DNA of 64,000 nucleotides, from NCBI GenBank assembly GCA_958296035.1, contig OY282431.1, positions 3,146,037 to 3,210,036 of the forward strand, read 5' to 3'. This DNA comes from Paracoccaceae bacterium. Its GTDB lineage: Bacteria; Pseudomonadota; Alphaproteobacteria; Rhodobacterales; Rhodobacteraceae. The notes under the pieces were generated by a model that saw only the letters and a program-made list of their open reading frames with translations, ran no database searches and had not been told where the DNA came from. The stretch's first letter is position 1. Each line of letters starts with the position of its first letter. A program made the translations under genes and the position numbers. This document shows positions 27,959 to 38,013 of this stretch, piece after piece.

Positions 27959-28522
27959 ATGCCCAAAATCAACGGCAACGAGATCCGCCCGGGTATGATT
28001 CTTGAGCATAAGGAAGGATTGTGGGCTGCCGTCAAGTGCGACCATGTCAAGCCTGGCAAGGGGGGTGCGTTTGCCCAGATCGAACTCAGAAACATTCGCA
28101 CCGGGTCCAAGCTCAACGAACGGTTCCGTTCTGCAGACAAGGTAGAACGTGTCAGGCTTGAGCAACGCGAATACCAGTACCTGTATGATGAGGATGGGCT
28201 TTTGGTGTTCATGGATTCCGAAACCTATGATCAGGTTTCGGTTAGAGATGATCTGGTAGGTGACAAGGCGAGGTTCTTGCAGTCCGGCCTGGTGGTTTCG
28301 GTTTCCTTCTACGATGAGGAAGTGCTGGGCATCGAGTTACCGCAAAAGGTCATTTGCACAATCGTCGAGACAGAACCGGTGGTTGCCGGGCAGACGGCGG
28401 CCAACAGTTTCAAGCCGGCAGTGCTCGACAACGGTCTGCGCGTCATGGTGCCTCCGTTTGTCGATGCCGACTGTGACATTTACGTCAACACCGAGACGTT
28501 GGCGTATGTCGAGCGAGCCTGA
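27959..28522 (+). CDS. efp: Elongation factor P
   Basis: 187 residues from ATG 27959; the longer frame starting at 27779 is not supported by the family. Domain I carries KINGNEIRPGMILEH and the exposed loop HVKPGKGGAF with K34, the residue lysylated by EpmA in other bacteria. Domain II and III follow (REYQYLYDEDGLLVFMDSETYDQ, DNGLRVMVPPFVDADCDIYVNTE). It rescues ribosomes stalled at polyproline. The presence of K34 implies an EpmA-type modification, not encoded in this window. Confidence 0.96.
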   Translation: MPKINGNEIRPGMILEHKEGLWAAVKCDHVKPGKGGAFAQIELRNIRTGSKLNERFRSADKVERVRLEQREYQYLYDEDGLLVFMDSETYDQVSVRDDLVGDKARFLQSGLVVSVSFYDEEVLGIELPQKVICTIVETEPVVAGQTAANSFKPAVLDNGLRVMVPPFVDADCDIYVNTETLAYVERA

Positions 28523-28654
28523 CCTGCCCCTGACATCTTGGATCGAGTGACAGCCACCATGCAAATTGTCGCCAAGGGCACGCCAGCCTGCCAATTTCCA
28601 CAGCGTATCCCAGGCAATCCACGCGACCCAAGCTGAATTCATGACCGGGTGCAC

Positions 28655-29194
28655 TCAATTGGGCGGCGAAGGCACATCCAGGACCAGGTTTGTGGTGCTG
28701 CCGGTGCAATAGAGACGACCGTCCGCATCGACGAGCCTGGCCTCGGCAACGGCTGTTGTACGACCTGCATGGACAACCTCGCCCCTGGCACGCACCATTC
28801 GATCGATTGGTACGGGTCGCATGAAGTTCACCTTGAACTCCAGCGTCGTACACCAACGACCAGGAGGAAGCGCTGAAACGATTGCGCAGGCCATGGCACT
28901 GTCAAGCAGGGTCGCGTACCACCCACCGTGTATCGTGCCCATCGGATTGCAGAATTCAAACCTGGACTGCCCTTCAAACACAACCTCGCCAATTCTGACC
29001 TCTTGCAGTCGAAAATCCAATACTTCTGCGATCGGAGGGTGCGCGAATTTTCCTCGACGCATTCCGTCGATCAGTTCAAAGCCGGTGTTTTGTCGCCAGA
29101 CTTCCGGCGAAATCAATTCGTTCGGAGATTGTGCATATCTGATCGAGCTTCTGATATCTGTGGAAGCGGATGATGCCGTAGACTCGCTGTTCAC
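28655..29194 (-). CDS. PaaI-type hotdog thioesterase
   Basis: 179 residues. The hotdog fold is marked by FCNPMGTIHGGWYATLLDSAM, with HGG and the catalytic acidic residue on the central helix, and by TLEFKVNFMRPVP on the next strand. These enzymes hydrolyse acyl- or aryl-CoA thioesters in the cytoplasm; the acyl group cannot be told. An N-terminal extension of about 60 residues (RSSIRYAQSPNELISPEVW) is longer than in minimal PaaI proteins. Confidence 0.82.
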   Translation of the reverse strand: MNSESTASSASTDIRSSIRYAQSPNELISPEVWRQNTGFELIDGMRRGKFAHPPIAEVLDFRLQEVRIGEVVFEGQSRFEFCNPMGTIHGGWYATLLDSAMACAIVSALPPGRWCTTLEFKVNFMRPVPIDRMVRARGEVVHAGRTTAVAEARLVDADGRLYCTGSTTNLVLDVPSPPN

Positions 29195-29393
29195 TTATGT
29201 GCCTTGTGTGAATTGCATGGGACAGTACAAATAGGGCTGATTAAACCGATTGGGTATGTACCACCAATACACCTGGGCAAGACCTGTAGCGGTAGATTGC
29301 GCGAGGAACCAGAGTTCAAATGCGGCAAGTGAAAAGCTGTGTGTCGAAATCGCAGGATCCAGACAATTGGGTCGACTGGCTATATCGCGATTA

Positions 29394-29606
29394 ATGCCAG
29401 AAGACATCTGCCATCAAATTAGTTCTGGGGGCCTCAACCAGATTGACATCGAAGTCAAGGCGCGCGACGCAGGCATACGAGAATTACCGGCACTCAACGA
29501 TGACGATATCGGCACCTTGCGTACTTGGAGGGCTCATCTCGACAGGCTAAACGACATGATCAATACAGTTTGCACGATCACGGTCTGCATGATCGCTGCG
29601 TCATAA
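29394..29606 (+). CDS. Hypothetical short protein upstream of the SLOG gene
   Basis: About 70 codons from ATG 29394, ending nine bases before the SLOG gene. It contains RELPALNDDDIGTLRTWRAHLDRLNDMINTVCTITVCMIAAS, which looks like the helical C-terminus of a longer protein. The start is not supported by a ribosome-binding site, so this may be a 5'-truncated remnant. Spacing suggests a former operon with the SLOG gene. Confidence 0.3.
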   Translation: MPEDICHQISSGGLNQIDIEVKARDAGIRELPALNDDDIGTLRTWRAHLDRLNDMINTVCTITVCMIAAS

Positions 29607-29615
29607 GAGGGTTTG

Positions 29616-30269
29616 ATGAAAGAGGCGATTTTTCTCTCTGCTAGCGTTCCTGATCCAGAACGTGATCCCGAATACGCAGCCATGGCCGATTCAGTAGCGA
29701 TTACGTCGGCAGTTTCTGCACTGGTGCACGTCACTTTGGGTCGTCGCATACTAGTTTGGGGCGGACATCCCGCCATTTCGCCAATGATCTGGACCATTGC
29801 GAAAAACATTGGCGTTGATTACGGAAGTTGGGTTCGCCTCTATCAATCGAAACATTTCTCTGATCAATTCCCGGAAGACAATGAACGCTTTCGCAACGTT
29901 ACGTTCACTGAAGACATTGAGAATGATCGAAACAAGAGCCTGTTGTCCATGAGAATGCAAATGCTCTCTGAATTTCGTTTCTCGGCCGCCGTCTTCATCG
30001 GTGGTATGAGCGGCATCCTTGAAGAGTTCGACATATTTCGAAAACTACAGCCTAATGCTGCGATTGTTCCGGTCGTTTCCACTGGAGGTGCTGCAATGGA
30101 AATTGCAAAACGCCTGCCGCACGTCGACCAAGACCTCATTGATGACTTTGACTATGTCGCGGTCTTTCACCGCCATCTTAGAATTGAAGTCACTGAGGTT
30201 CGTTTTTGTCGGCCGACCGATCAGCCCGTTACGTCCATGGCATCGCCACTTGTAACCACCAAATCCTGA
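29616..30269 (+). CDS. SLOG/TIR-like nucleotide-sensor domain protein
   Basis: 217 residues from ATG 29616 (GAGGG upstream). The layout EAIFLSASVPDPERDPEY, then LGRRILVWGGHPAISPMIWTIA, AAVFIGGMSGILEEFDIF and AAIVPVVSTGGAAMEIAKRLP is that of the Rossmann-like SLOG superfamily: GGHPAI and FIGGMSGI are the two phosphate/nucleotide loops, with an acidic EE after the second. SLOG domains bind nucleotide-derived signals such as those in CBASS and Thoeris. No effector domain is attached. Role as a sensor or nucleotide hydrolase is inference. Confidence 0.65.
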   Translation: MKEAIFLSASVPDPERDPEYAAMADSVAITSAVSALVHVTLGRRILVWGGHPAISPMIWTIAKNIGVDYGSWVRLYQSKHFSDQFPEDNERFRNVTFTEDIENDRNKSLLSMRMQMLSEFRFSAAVFIGGMSGILEEFDIFRKLQPNAAIVPVVSTGGAAMEIAKRLPHVDQDLIDDFDYVAVFHRHLRIEVTEVRFCRPTDQPVTSMASPLVTTKS

Positions 30270-30765
30270 GCCCTGACGTCAAATACTCGCACCCGCCTTC
30301 TCGGGGTCGAGTTCCGCAGGTAGTCTATTCCCCTCACCAACCAAACGGTTGGTCAACCACGCCCGCCCCAATGTTGTTGCCGAGGGCTAAGCCGTCGACT
30401 GGACTGTCGCTCGGCTTGGTGAGCCAGTGCAGAAGAATGCAGATTGCATCCGGGCTTTGATGATCGGCCCGGCAACCGCCACGGACACAGCGTAGGGCTC
30501 CGATTTCGTGCCGCGAAGCGCTTGCCCTTTCCCAACCAGGATACTGCGAACCAAACCGGGAACAGCGGTCGCCGACTCTCGTCCAGAAGCCTTCGACCAC
30601 GCCTGACAAGTACTTCCTAAGCCGCCTTTCAAGGTCGCATGCCCATTCGCGAAATTGCGCGAAATACTTTGTCTTGTTACCCGATTAGCTTGTCTGCGGC
30701 ACTCCATTTTGAAATGTTGTTCATCAAGACACAGAGTCTTATGAAGCTTCGCGCTAGAGATAACC
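30270..30765. other. Gap with a short hairpin, no supported gene
   Basis: ACCAACC (30336-30342) and GGTTGGT (30347-30353) form a 7-bp hairpin about 70 bases after the SLOG gene and may terminate it, without a clear T tract. A minus-strand frame (RSILVGKGQALRGTKSEPYAVSVAVAGPII) looks weakly coding but is unrecognised. Confidence 0.4.
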
Positions 30766-31625
30766 ATGACTTTCGTCACCCGTTCGCTCTCTCCTCAGGA
30801 GATTCGGGTTATCCTCAGCATGGCAGAACACGGCAGCAGGAATACAGAACGCCAGGCAATCATCGACGTACTCGGTCTCAGCCCGCAGCCCGCCGACCAC
30901 GTGATCCGTTCGCTACGCCGGAAAGGTTGGCTGGAGCGCGCGAGTTGGGGCCGCTACCTACTTATACCTCCCGAAATGGGACCCGACGCTCTTGGCGCAA
31001 GCAACGTCCTGGCGCTCGCCAGCCAGATCGCCAGACCGTACTACTTCGGCTATTCCACGGCCGCAGCGTATTACGGCTTCACCACACAGCATCGCCACGT
31101 CATTCGACTGGTGACACCGGTGCGCTCACGACACCGACGCGTGCACGACACAGAAGTCCAGATTGTCCATCCAGTCCCGAGAAAATTCTTTGGATTCAGC
31201 CCGATCGACGTGCTCGGCCATACCGTCATCATGTCCGACCGTGAAAAGTCCGTTATCGACTGCATCGACCGGCCAGCCCCTCGCCGGCTGCGAAGGAGAG
31301 GCTTCGACCGTTTTGGCGACGGCCTGCCGCCGCATTGATTGGCGCAAGGCGGCCAGCTATTTGGAGCAGATGTCCTCCAGGACACTTACGCGACGTTTCG
31401 GGTGGCTGGCGGAACGAGCCGACGCCTCGATTCCCAGGGATGTACATGCGCATCTTCCAGGGCCTTGCGAGAGGAACCGGCAGGGCGTTTTTCGGCCCGA
31501 GAATCCCCAAGCCCGACGTTATCGGCTATCAGGACAGTTGGCAGCTCACCGTCAACGTCACCGGTCAGGACTTGAGTGGCAGCACCGGTTGCGCGCGGCG
31601 ACACTCGGTTGACCGGGAGCGCTGA
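30766..31625 (+). pseudogene. AbiEi-type antitoxin, two frameshifts
   Basis: An HTH-like N-terminus (TRSLSPQEIRVILSMAEHG, IRSLRRKGWLERASWGRYLLIPPE) and the AbiEi core (YYFGYSTAAAYYGFTTQ, DREKSVIDCIDRP) identify a type IV AbiE antitoxin. The first frame breaks at the C run 31277-31280: removing one C restores LAGCEGEASTVLATACRRIDWRKAASYLEQM. A second extra C near 31463 shifts again into GRAFFGPRIPKPDVIGYQDSWQLTVNV, ending at TGA 31623-31625. So the antitoxin is inactive as sequenced. It is followed by a broken AbiEii toxin. Confidence 0.75.
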
Positions 31626-31629
31626 GCCA

Positions 31630-32160
31630 TTCAGCCCCGACCACACGTCCTGCGCTGCTCGGCCGCATCCGGGCTGCGAAACATCAATATCGTCGAAACC
31701 GAGATCGTGCTCACCTGCCTGCTCCAACTTATGGCTGAGCGCCGTATTCTGAACAAGCTCGCCTTCAAGGGCAGCACCTGCCTTCGCAAGATGTTAATCG
31801 GAAGAGGCGGCCGGTTTTCGACTGATCAGGAATTCACACGGGTGGAAGTGCACGACCACGAGGACGTGATCCTCGATATGATGGAGGCATTCGAGCATCT
31901 GTTTCACTGCATCCAGTTCAACGTTCCCGATGATAGCTACTACAAGACACAGGACGGCCTATCTTGGAGTATCAAACCGAACTGCGCCCACGACTGGAGT
32001 TCGGGCGGGCAAAGCGAGATCAAGCTCCAGTCAAGCCGACGAGAGGCGCCTACACTTCCACTGTCGCGGCACAATCAACTCTCGCAGGGCCACTTCCGGC
32101 ACCTACCATTCAAGAAGAGATACTCAATCTCGCGCCTTTCCACGAGGCGGCGGTAAATGA
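31630..32160 (+). pseudogene. AbiEii-type nucleotidyltransferase toxin, 5'-damaged and 3'-truncated
   Basis: Immediately after AbiEi. Segment NINIVETEIVLTCLLQLMAERRIL, KLAFKGSTCLRKMLIGRGGRFSTD (the GS/T...RFSTD nucleotidyltransferase core, where FSTDLDF is usual and FSTDQEF is found here), HEDVILDMMEAF, GGQSEIKLQSSRREAPTLP. A frameshift near 31683 separates it from an N-terminal piece, and another near 32105 separates it from LNLAPFHEAA, after which the C-terminal half is missing. This subfamily differs from the AbiEii relic at the left edge. Inactive. Confidence 0.7.
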
Positions 32161-32867
32161 CTGCAGCATATCAGGCAGCGCCGCGTTCATGTCGGCAATC
32201 CTCATGGCGCGTTGGTTCCCCTAATGTAACGCAACAAGATTGAATGTGCCGTTCATCAACCACCACACCCCTTTGGTCTGCAATTTACGTGCCCGCCTAA
32301 CTCTTTGGGATTTCAAGTTGCCTAGGTTTCCATGGCAACAATCACTGGATTGTGCCGTCTAACAGTTCTTCTGATGCCGCTGAATCAGGCCAAGGCAAGG
32401 AACCACTTCCCTAGCCGTTATGTGAAGCCAACCACATACTGAGGAAGCGACCCCATGCCACTGAGCGATGCAGCCAAAGCTTACTGGAACCGATTTCAGA
32501 TAATTGGTGACACCTGCATCCACAACTGGCCGGTAGCGAGCCACCATCTCAAATGGCAGTTCGCAAAAGCCGTGCTGCCGCAAGTTTCCTCTGTAAGCCA
32601 GATCGGACCTGGCCCGCATTACATGGCGTTTGGTTTGGGCCATTGCATCGCGCAAGTTCTAACTCTTAGTCCGAGAGTCCGCATGTCTGGACTCTCGGAT
32701 ATGGATAATGCGACCGCACGCTTTGCCAACGATTTGCTCATTCCAGTTGGAGGCTCTATGCAGTGCACTTTCTTATATTGTGTAAGCTAATCTGAGGTAC
32801 GACCGCTGAAAACAAACTCATTCCCAAATTGACGATTGGCGGGTCGCGGTATCACTTGACTCCAGAA
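32161..32867. other. Long gap with a strong inverted repeat, no supported gene
   Basis: About 700 bases. Apart from the hairpin listed separately, only short frames without motifs are seen. Confidence 0.4.
32669..32700. repeat. Perfect 10-bp inverted repeat (hairpin)
   Basis: CCGAGAGTCC at 32671-32680 and GGACTCTCGG at 32689-32698 with loop GCATGTCT; a T-A and a G-T pair extend it. No T tract follows in either direction, so it is not a standard terminator. It lies in gene-free DNA between the AbiE relic and the ygfZ-like gene. Confidence 0.8.
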
Positions 32868-33629
32868 TCAGGAGGACAGGACTTCCACTGAGGCGTCCGC
32901 CGCTCGCAGTTCGGCATCGCCCAAACGGCTAAAGCGGATCTGGGCTATGGCATGGCCGCCCGACTGCGTGAAGAGTGTTCCAATCAGTCTGCGCCCCGAC
33001 ATTATCTTTGTGCCTACCGGAGCTGAGCCCTTTATGCGCACCTTGGTCAATCCCTTGCGCAATTGTGTCTTGTGTTTCATTCGCGCCGTGACCTCCTGCC
33101 CGACAAAACACCCCTTCCCGAAACTGACTCCGTTTAGCCGCTCGAAACCCGCCTCAAGAATATAGGTCGTGTTGGGAATCAGCTCGATCAGTGTCTCCGG
33201 GATGCAGTGTTCGACGCGAATGGCGTCCCAGTCAACATCCTCCCCCGAACCATTCGCATTGCCATAAAGGCGCCAGCCAAGTCTCGGATGCCTGGGATCA
33301 GCAACGGCGCCATCCGGCGCCTGCCCGATACCTCGAGATACAGTCAGTTCCGTCTTCCTAAGTTCGACGCGTGAACGCAACCGATACATCCCCAGCCGGG
33401 ATGCAAGTGTGGCTGCGCATTCGCCATGTACATCTATGAGAATACTCTCGGGCCGGGAAACTAGCAGGAAATCGGCGAGAAACTTGCCCTGTGGCGTCAG
33501 CAAGGCACTGTAGACAGGACCATTGACTACTCCGTTCACGTCATTGGTGATCACACCCTGCAAAAACTGCATTCGGTCCTCGCCGATGATCTCGAATACC
33601 GTTCGGTCATGATCAGCTACAACTGGCAT
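32868..33629 (-). CDS. YgfZ/GcvT-like folate-binding protein
   Basis: About 253 residues from ATG 33629 (an in-frame ATG at 33656 is an alternative). GEDRMQFLQGVITNDV near the N-terminus and the YgfZ signature KGCFVGQEVTARMKHK with its conserved cysteine identify the family, which uses tetrahydrofolate to support Fe-S cluster assembly or repair, especially of MiaB-like enzymes. Divergent from the YebC-family gene. Normal length. Confidence 0.88.
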   Translation of the reverse strand: MPVVADHDRTVFEIIGEDRMQFLQGVITNDVNGVVNGPVYSALLTPQGKFLADFLLVSRPESILIDVHGECAATLASRLGMYRLRSRVELRKTELTVSRGIGQAPDGAVADPRHPRLGWRLYGNANGSGEDVDWDAIRVEHCIPETLIELIPNTTYILEAGFERLNGVSFGKGCFVGQEVTARMKHKTQLRKGLTKVRIKGSAPVGTKIMSGRRLIGTLFTQSGGHAIAQIRFSRLGDAELRAADASVEVLSS

Positions 33630-33812
33630 GGTTGGCGGTTTCCGACAAGCTGACATTGTTTTCTACCTTTGAGTTGAACACGCAAACAACTTCCATCGTC
33701 GCTTTGCAGGCTGATTTCCTCTAGGAAACCAATGCTATGGTTCAGGCAATCTTGTAAGGGAGCTTGCTGAATCATATAGGTTCGGATTGAATTGTTGCAA
33801 CGGGAGTTATGC

Positions 33813-34556
33813 ATGGCTGGCCATTCCAAATGGGCTAATATTCAACACCGCAAGGGACGCCAGGATGCGAGCCGGTCCAAACTGTTTTCCAGACTCTCCA
33901 GGGAGATAACCGTTGCAGCCAAGATGGGTGATCCCGACCCGGACAAGAACCCGCGCCTGAGACTGGCGGTCAAGGAAGCCAGGAGCAATTCAGTTCCCAA
34001 GGATCTGATTGAACGGGCGATTTCAAAGGCATCCGGCGCGGACGCCGATTCCCTCGAAGAGATCAGATACGAAGGATACGGACCGTCGGGGGTTGCGCTA
34101 ATCATCGAGACAATGACCGACAACAGGAACCGAACAGCAGCGCTGGTAAGATCCCTGCTGGGCAAGCTTGGCGGCAACCTGGCCGAGACCGGAGCGGTCA
34201 GTTTCATGTTCGAGCGCAAGGGCGAAATAACCTACCCGCTTTCGGCTGGAAGTGACGATGCTATCCTGGAAGCTGCGATCGACTCCGGGGCCGAGGATGT
34301 TGAATCATCCGAAACCGGTCATGTTGTGTACACTGTAGATGTCGAGCTGGCCGATGTTTCGTCGGCAATAGAAGCCATACTGGGTGAGAGCGAAACCACC
34401 CGTCTGATCTGGAAACCAACGACTACCACTGAGCTTGATCTGGACGGCAGCCAGAAAATCATTCGCCTTATCGAGGTGCTGGAGGGTGAGGATGAGGTCC
34501 AGAGGGTTACTGCAAACTTCGAGATACCTGACGACATCCTCGCTCAACTCGCATAA
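33813..34556 (+). CDS. YebC/PmpR family (TACO1-like) protein
   Basis: 247 residues. ATG 33813 with CGGGAG at 33801-33806 gives the canonical start [18 protein letters not shown]. The rest is standard: [68 protein letters not shown]. Members act as transcriptional regulators or as ribosome-associated factors relieving polyproline stalls. The ruvCAB genes that commonly follow are absent here. Confidence 0.93.
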   Translation: MAGHSKWANIQHRKGRQDASRSKLFSRLSREITVAAKMGDPDPDKNPRLRLAVKEARSNSVPKDLIERAISKASGADADSLEEIRYEGYGPSGVALIIETMTDNRNRTAALVRSLLGKLGGNLAETGAVSFMFERKGEITYPLSAGSDDAILEAAIDSGAEDVESSETGHVVYTVDVELADVSSAIEAILGESETTRLIWKPTTTTELDLDGSQKIIRLIEVLEGEDEVQRVTANFEIPDDILAQLA

Positions 34557-34697
34557 TTCCAGATAGTCCGAATTCAAGCCTGGCATTGGCGCCGGTATTC
34601 GCCGGAGCTCTAGCGGACGCTACTGTAACGCCACATTTGTCATGCGTGAACAGCACAACTTCCCCAGCCTTTCTTGAACCATGACAAGTCTATCCAC

Positions 34698-35576
34698 ATG
34701 ACCATGTTCCGACCGACACCAATGATTGCGGGTATTCTGTGGATGGTGGTCTCCGGCCTCAACTTTGTCGCTGTTTCAGCAATCGTGAAATACGTCGGAT
34801 CGGACGTTCCACCACCACAAGCTGCATTTCTCCGCTATTTGTTTGGCCTGGTATTCATTCTTCCCTTCCTGGGTCAACTGCAGCTGGCCCGGATTTCCCG
34901 CCGCGAGCATGCCTTCCAGTTCGTGCGCGGGATAGTCCATTCAGTTGGCGTACTGTGCTGGTTCTTTGCGATGACCCGAATTCCGATTGCCGAGGTTACG
35001 TCCCTTGGATACCTGACACCGATTATTGTCACTTTTGGAGCCGGTCTTTTTCTGGGCGAAAGGCTGAACTTGGTCAGGGTGCTCTCCGTTGGCGGTGCAT
35101 TGCTGGGGGCAATCATCATCTTGCGACCCGGAATCCGCGAAATTGGTCAAGGACATCTTGCAATGCTCGGATGTGCAACTTTTCTTGCTGCATCATTTCT
35201 TATGGCCAAGCGTGTAGCGTCGAGGTTTAACTCCGCGGTGATTGTCACGATGTTGTCCCTCATATCGACGATTTGTCTGTTTCCCTTTGCGATTGCCGTT
35301 TGGGTGCCGCTGACGGTTCCACAGATTGCCTGGCTGTTTCTTGTCGCTTTTTTTGCGACAGCAGGTCATTTTGCAATGACCCACTCCTTCCGCAATGCAC
35401 CGATATCAGTAACTCAGCCCGTGAACTACCTGCAACTCATCTGGGCAACCCTGCTCGGTGTACTGGCATTTGGCGAGAGCGTGGATGTGTTTGTCATTCT
35501 TGGCGGCACGATTGTCGTGGCCTCCGTGACCGCGGTTTCATGGCAGAGTGCGATGCGCTCGCTGCGTCGCACGTGA
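34698..35576 (+). CDS. EamA/DMT family transporter
   Basis: About 292 residues with ten hydrophobic segments in two EamA repeats: first ILWMVVSGLNFVAVSAIVKYVG to LGERLNLVRVLSVGGALLGAIIILRPG, second from GHLAMLGCATFLAASFLMAKRV to FGESVDVFVILGGTIVVASV. The conserved ...LGERL and ...FGES ends of each repeat are present. Likely exports or imports a small metabolite across the inner membrane; substrate unknown. ATG 34698 or 34704 are equally possible starts; the TTG at 34674 is less likely. Confidence 0.85.
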   Translation: MTMFRPTPMIAGILWMVVSGLNFVAVSAIVKYVGSDVPPPQAAFLRYLFGLVFILPFLGQLQLARISRREHAFQFVRGIVHSVGVLCWFFAMTRIPIAEVTSLGYLTPIIVTFGAGLFLGERLNLVRVLSVGGALLGAIIILRPGIREIGQGHLAMLGCATFLAASFLMAKRVASRFNSAVIVTMLSLISTICLFPFAIAVWVPLTVPQIAWLFLVAFFATAGHFAMTHSFRNAPISVTQPVNYLQLIWATLLGVLAFGESVDVFVILGGTIVVASVTAVSWQSAMRSLRRT

Positions 35577-35927
35577 AACACAATTTCTCCTGCGAGGGAT
35601 CGATACTGCCCCCCCTGCTCATCAGCCCGGTACCAAGCAATATCTGGCCCCGTGTGTTCCCGGCACTGCCATTACCAGGACATTAACCGCCATTATGGCT
35701 ATTGCTACAGTGCACCAAACTGCGGCAAGTCAGACATAGAATGAGGCATCACAGGTGCCGATTTCAATTGAGGTGCAGGAATTGTGCAGCACGCGGAGGT
35801 TCGCTTGCCGAGCGGTTTCGAGTTGGCCTGACGAGTAGCCTGCCTGCAATTGACGCTGCAATTCAGATCTTGAACCGTCTCAGGCAACCGATAGGCTAGA
35901 TCGGCACAGAAACCAGTCTGGGGACCT
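35577..35927. other. Gap without a supported gene
   Basis: 350 bases, only short frames. GGGACCT precedes the GTG start of the sulfatase relic. Confidence 0.35.
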
Positions 35928-37234
35928 GTGGAGACAGCACCGAATATCGTTTTCATTTGTGCCGACCAAATTCGGTACGATTGCCTGGGTTGTACCGGCA
36001 ATCCGCTAATTCAAACTCCCAATATTGATGCAATCGCCCGGTCCGGCATCATCTTCCATCAGCATCGCACGCCACACCAGATTTGCTCGCCCGGCAGAGT
36101 CACCATGTTCACGGGGATGTATCCTCGTAATCATCACCTGTTTCACAACGGAAACGCTCTGTCGCCCGAATGCCCGGTCATTGCGGAAACTCTTGCCAGC
36201 AATGGCCACAGTACGCACGGGATTGGCAAGTTTCATTTGCAACCGCTTCTGGCGCCAGGCCGACCAGGCAATGCCGGATTCAATAGCCTTCCGGGGCAAC
36301 GAAACGGCCGTAAACTGGACAGGTCCATATCTATGGGTTCAATTCGCTTGAGCTGCTTCTGGGAGAGGCCCACCACTGCCTACATGGAGGGCACTATGCC
36401 AAGTGGTTTCGGCAAAACCACCCTGCCCATGTGGATCTCTTCGGCCCAGATGCATCACTGTCGCCAGTTCCTGTTGACCTTCCCGAGGTCTGGAAATGTG
36501 CTGTCCCGGTCGAAGAGCACAATAATAGCTGGGTTTCGCGCCAGACCGAGCAATTTGTAAGGACCCTGGACAATTCACGAATGCCGTTCTTCCTTTATGT
36601 GTCCTTCCCCGATCCGCATCACCCGTTTTCTCCGCCGGCTCCTTTCTGTGACAGCTACCATCCTGAAGGTGTGCCGATGCCGAAGGTTATTGCCGGCGAA
36701 CTGGACAAGATGCCGTCCTACTTGCGCTCGCATGGTCGAGATGAATGGATGGAGCAGGCGTTTTCGGACTATGCTGCGCCGCCGACTGGTTCGATTGAAC
36801 AGGGAATGCTGATCCGGACCGACAATATTTCCGAAGCGACGATGCGTCTTGCCATCGCTCACACTTACGGCATGGTGGAAATGATCGACCACTGCATCGG
36901 GCAGATGCTGGCCGCGATCCGCGAATGCGGATTAAGTAATACCACTCATATTCTGTTTACTTCCGATCACGGCGAGCTGCCTGGAGACCATGGCTTGCTG
37001 CGAAAGGGACCACCTCCCTTTGAGCAACTTGTTCGTGTACTGCTGATCATGTCTGGCCTGGGCGATTGGAGTCGGGACGCGCTATATGGCGAGTTTCCCC
37101 GGGAACACCGCAACTAGGCCAATCATTCGATATTCTGTAACGGGTTTCGCCTCACTCTTTATCCGCTTGAGCCGGGATGAGGACTATTATTCGACCACAA
37201 GTTCGATCCAGGCGAGTACAACATTATTCACTAA
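35928..37234 (+). pseudogene. Sulfatase, frameshifted and internally deleted
   Basis: GTG 35928 opens APNIVFICADQIRYDCLGC, with metal-binding ADQ and the formylglycine motif C53-S-P-G-R followed by VTMFTGMYPRNHH, an intact arylsulfatase N-terminus. Near 36330 the frame shifts to YGFNSLELLLGEAHHC and continues as DLFGPDAS, PFFLYVSFPDPHHPFSPP and FTSDHGELPGDHGLL, ending early at 37117. A later piece in the same region, RLTLYPLEPG-stop-GLLFDHKFDPGEYN, is the usual C-terminus, but the segment between is deleted. The enzyme would hydrolyse sulfate esters; it is dead here. Confidence 0.78.
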
Positions 37235-37536
37235 GTGTCTCGCGGCACGGTTTGAAATCACGTATCCGGCGGTGGAAATTGTAGCTTTGCCGGATCACGG
37301 GGTTGGATAGGGTCAGTCTCAGCCAGTTGACATGGCGTGCGGCCGATTTGCTTGTCGCCCAATCTTTTCTAACTCGAGATTCCTGTCAGAATTCCTGTAG
37401 CCAGGACTCATCACTAGAACACGATAATTGCAGAACAGGAGCAACGCCTGGGGGAGACTTCTGCTTCGAGCTTGGAAGTTTTGGCTTCCTATGAGCTTGG
37501 CAGCCAAGTCTGTCCAATAATCTGCGATTTGGCGGC
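37235..37536. other. Gap without a supported gene
   Basis: 300 bases; nothing recognised. Confidence 0.35.
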
Positions 37537-38013
37537 TCATTTCATTTTGCAAAGATCTCTTCTCGCAAGAAGTTTTCTGTGAGCCGGGCGAAGTGTCTGA
37601 TTAGACTGCCCCTGCATATTGTATATCTTGCCACGACGACCCGGAATTAGTGACTGATTCTTGAAGTCCTTATGCAAGGCCTTGTCGGCTGTAATGAGCA
37701 GCCGGGCACCACTGGCCCTTGCAAGGGCGAGTATATGCACATCATTTGAAACAAACCCTCCCTTAGCCTCTATTGCTTGATGTTCCTTTTCAATTCTATT
37801 CTTGTCTACACTATGAACACTCCCGCTGCGGCGCCTCTCTCGCCACCAATTGACGAAACTGCTGTTGGTGAGCAGTTCACTATGCAATTTACCGCCTGAG
37901 ACTAGTTTAAGGCCCCTGTCATCAATTGCGGACAATATCGCATCGGTATGATCTCTGGGACTTCCCTTTCCGAAAACCATTCCAGCAACATTTGTGTCAA
38001 TGATGACGCACAT
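37537..38013 (-). CDS. PIN-domain nuclease coupled to an OLD-like ATPase
   Basis: 158 residues. The PIN catalytic acids are all present: D6 in VIIDTN, E46 in LHSELL, D91 in SNDVHILALARA and D110 with D116 in ITADKALHKDF. The C-terminal 30 residues are basic (RRGKIYNMQGQ, RPAHRKLLARR). PIN domains are Mg-dependent RNases. The start codon touches the stop of the ATPase gene upstream (zero spacing), so translation is coupled and the two probably work as one complex, with the ATPase gating the nuclease. No VapB-like antitoxin is present. Confidence 0.82.
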   Translation of the reverse strand: MCVIIDTNVAGMVFGKGSPRDHTDAILSAIDDRGLKLVSGGKLHSELLTNSSFVNWWRERRRSGSVHSVDKNRIEKEHQAIEAKGGFVSNDVHILALARASGARLLITADKALHKDFKNQSLIPGRRGKIYNMQGQSNQTLRPAHRKLLARRDLCKMK

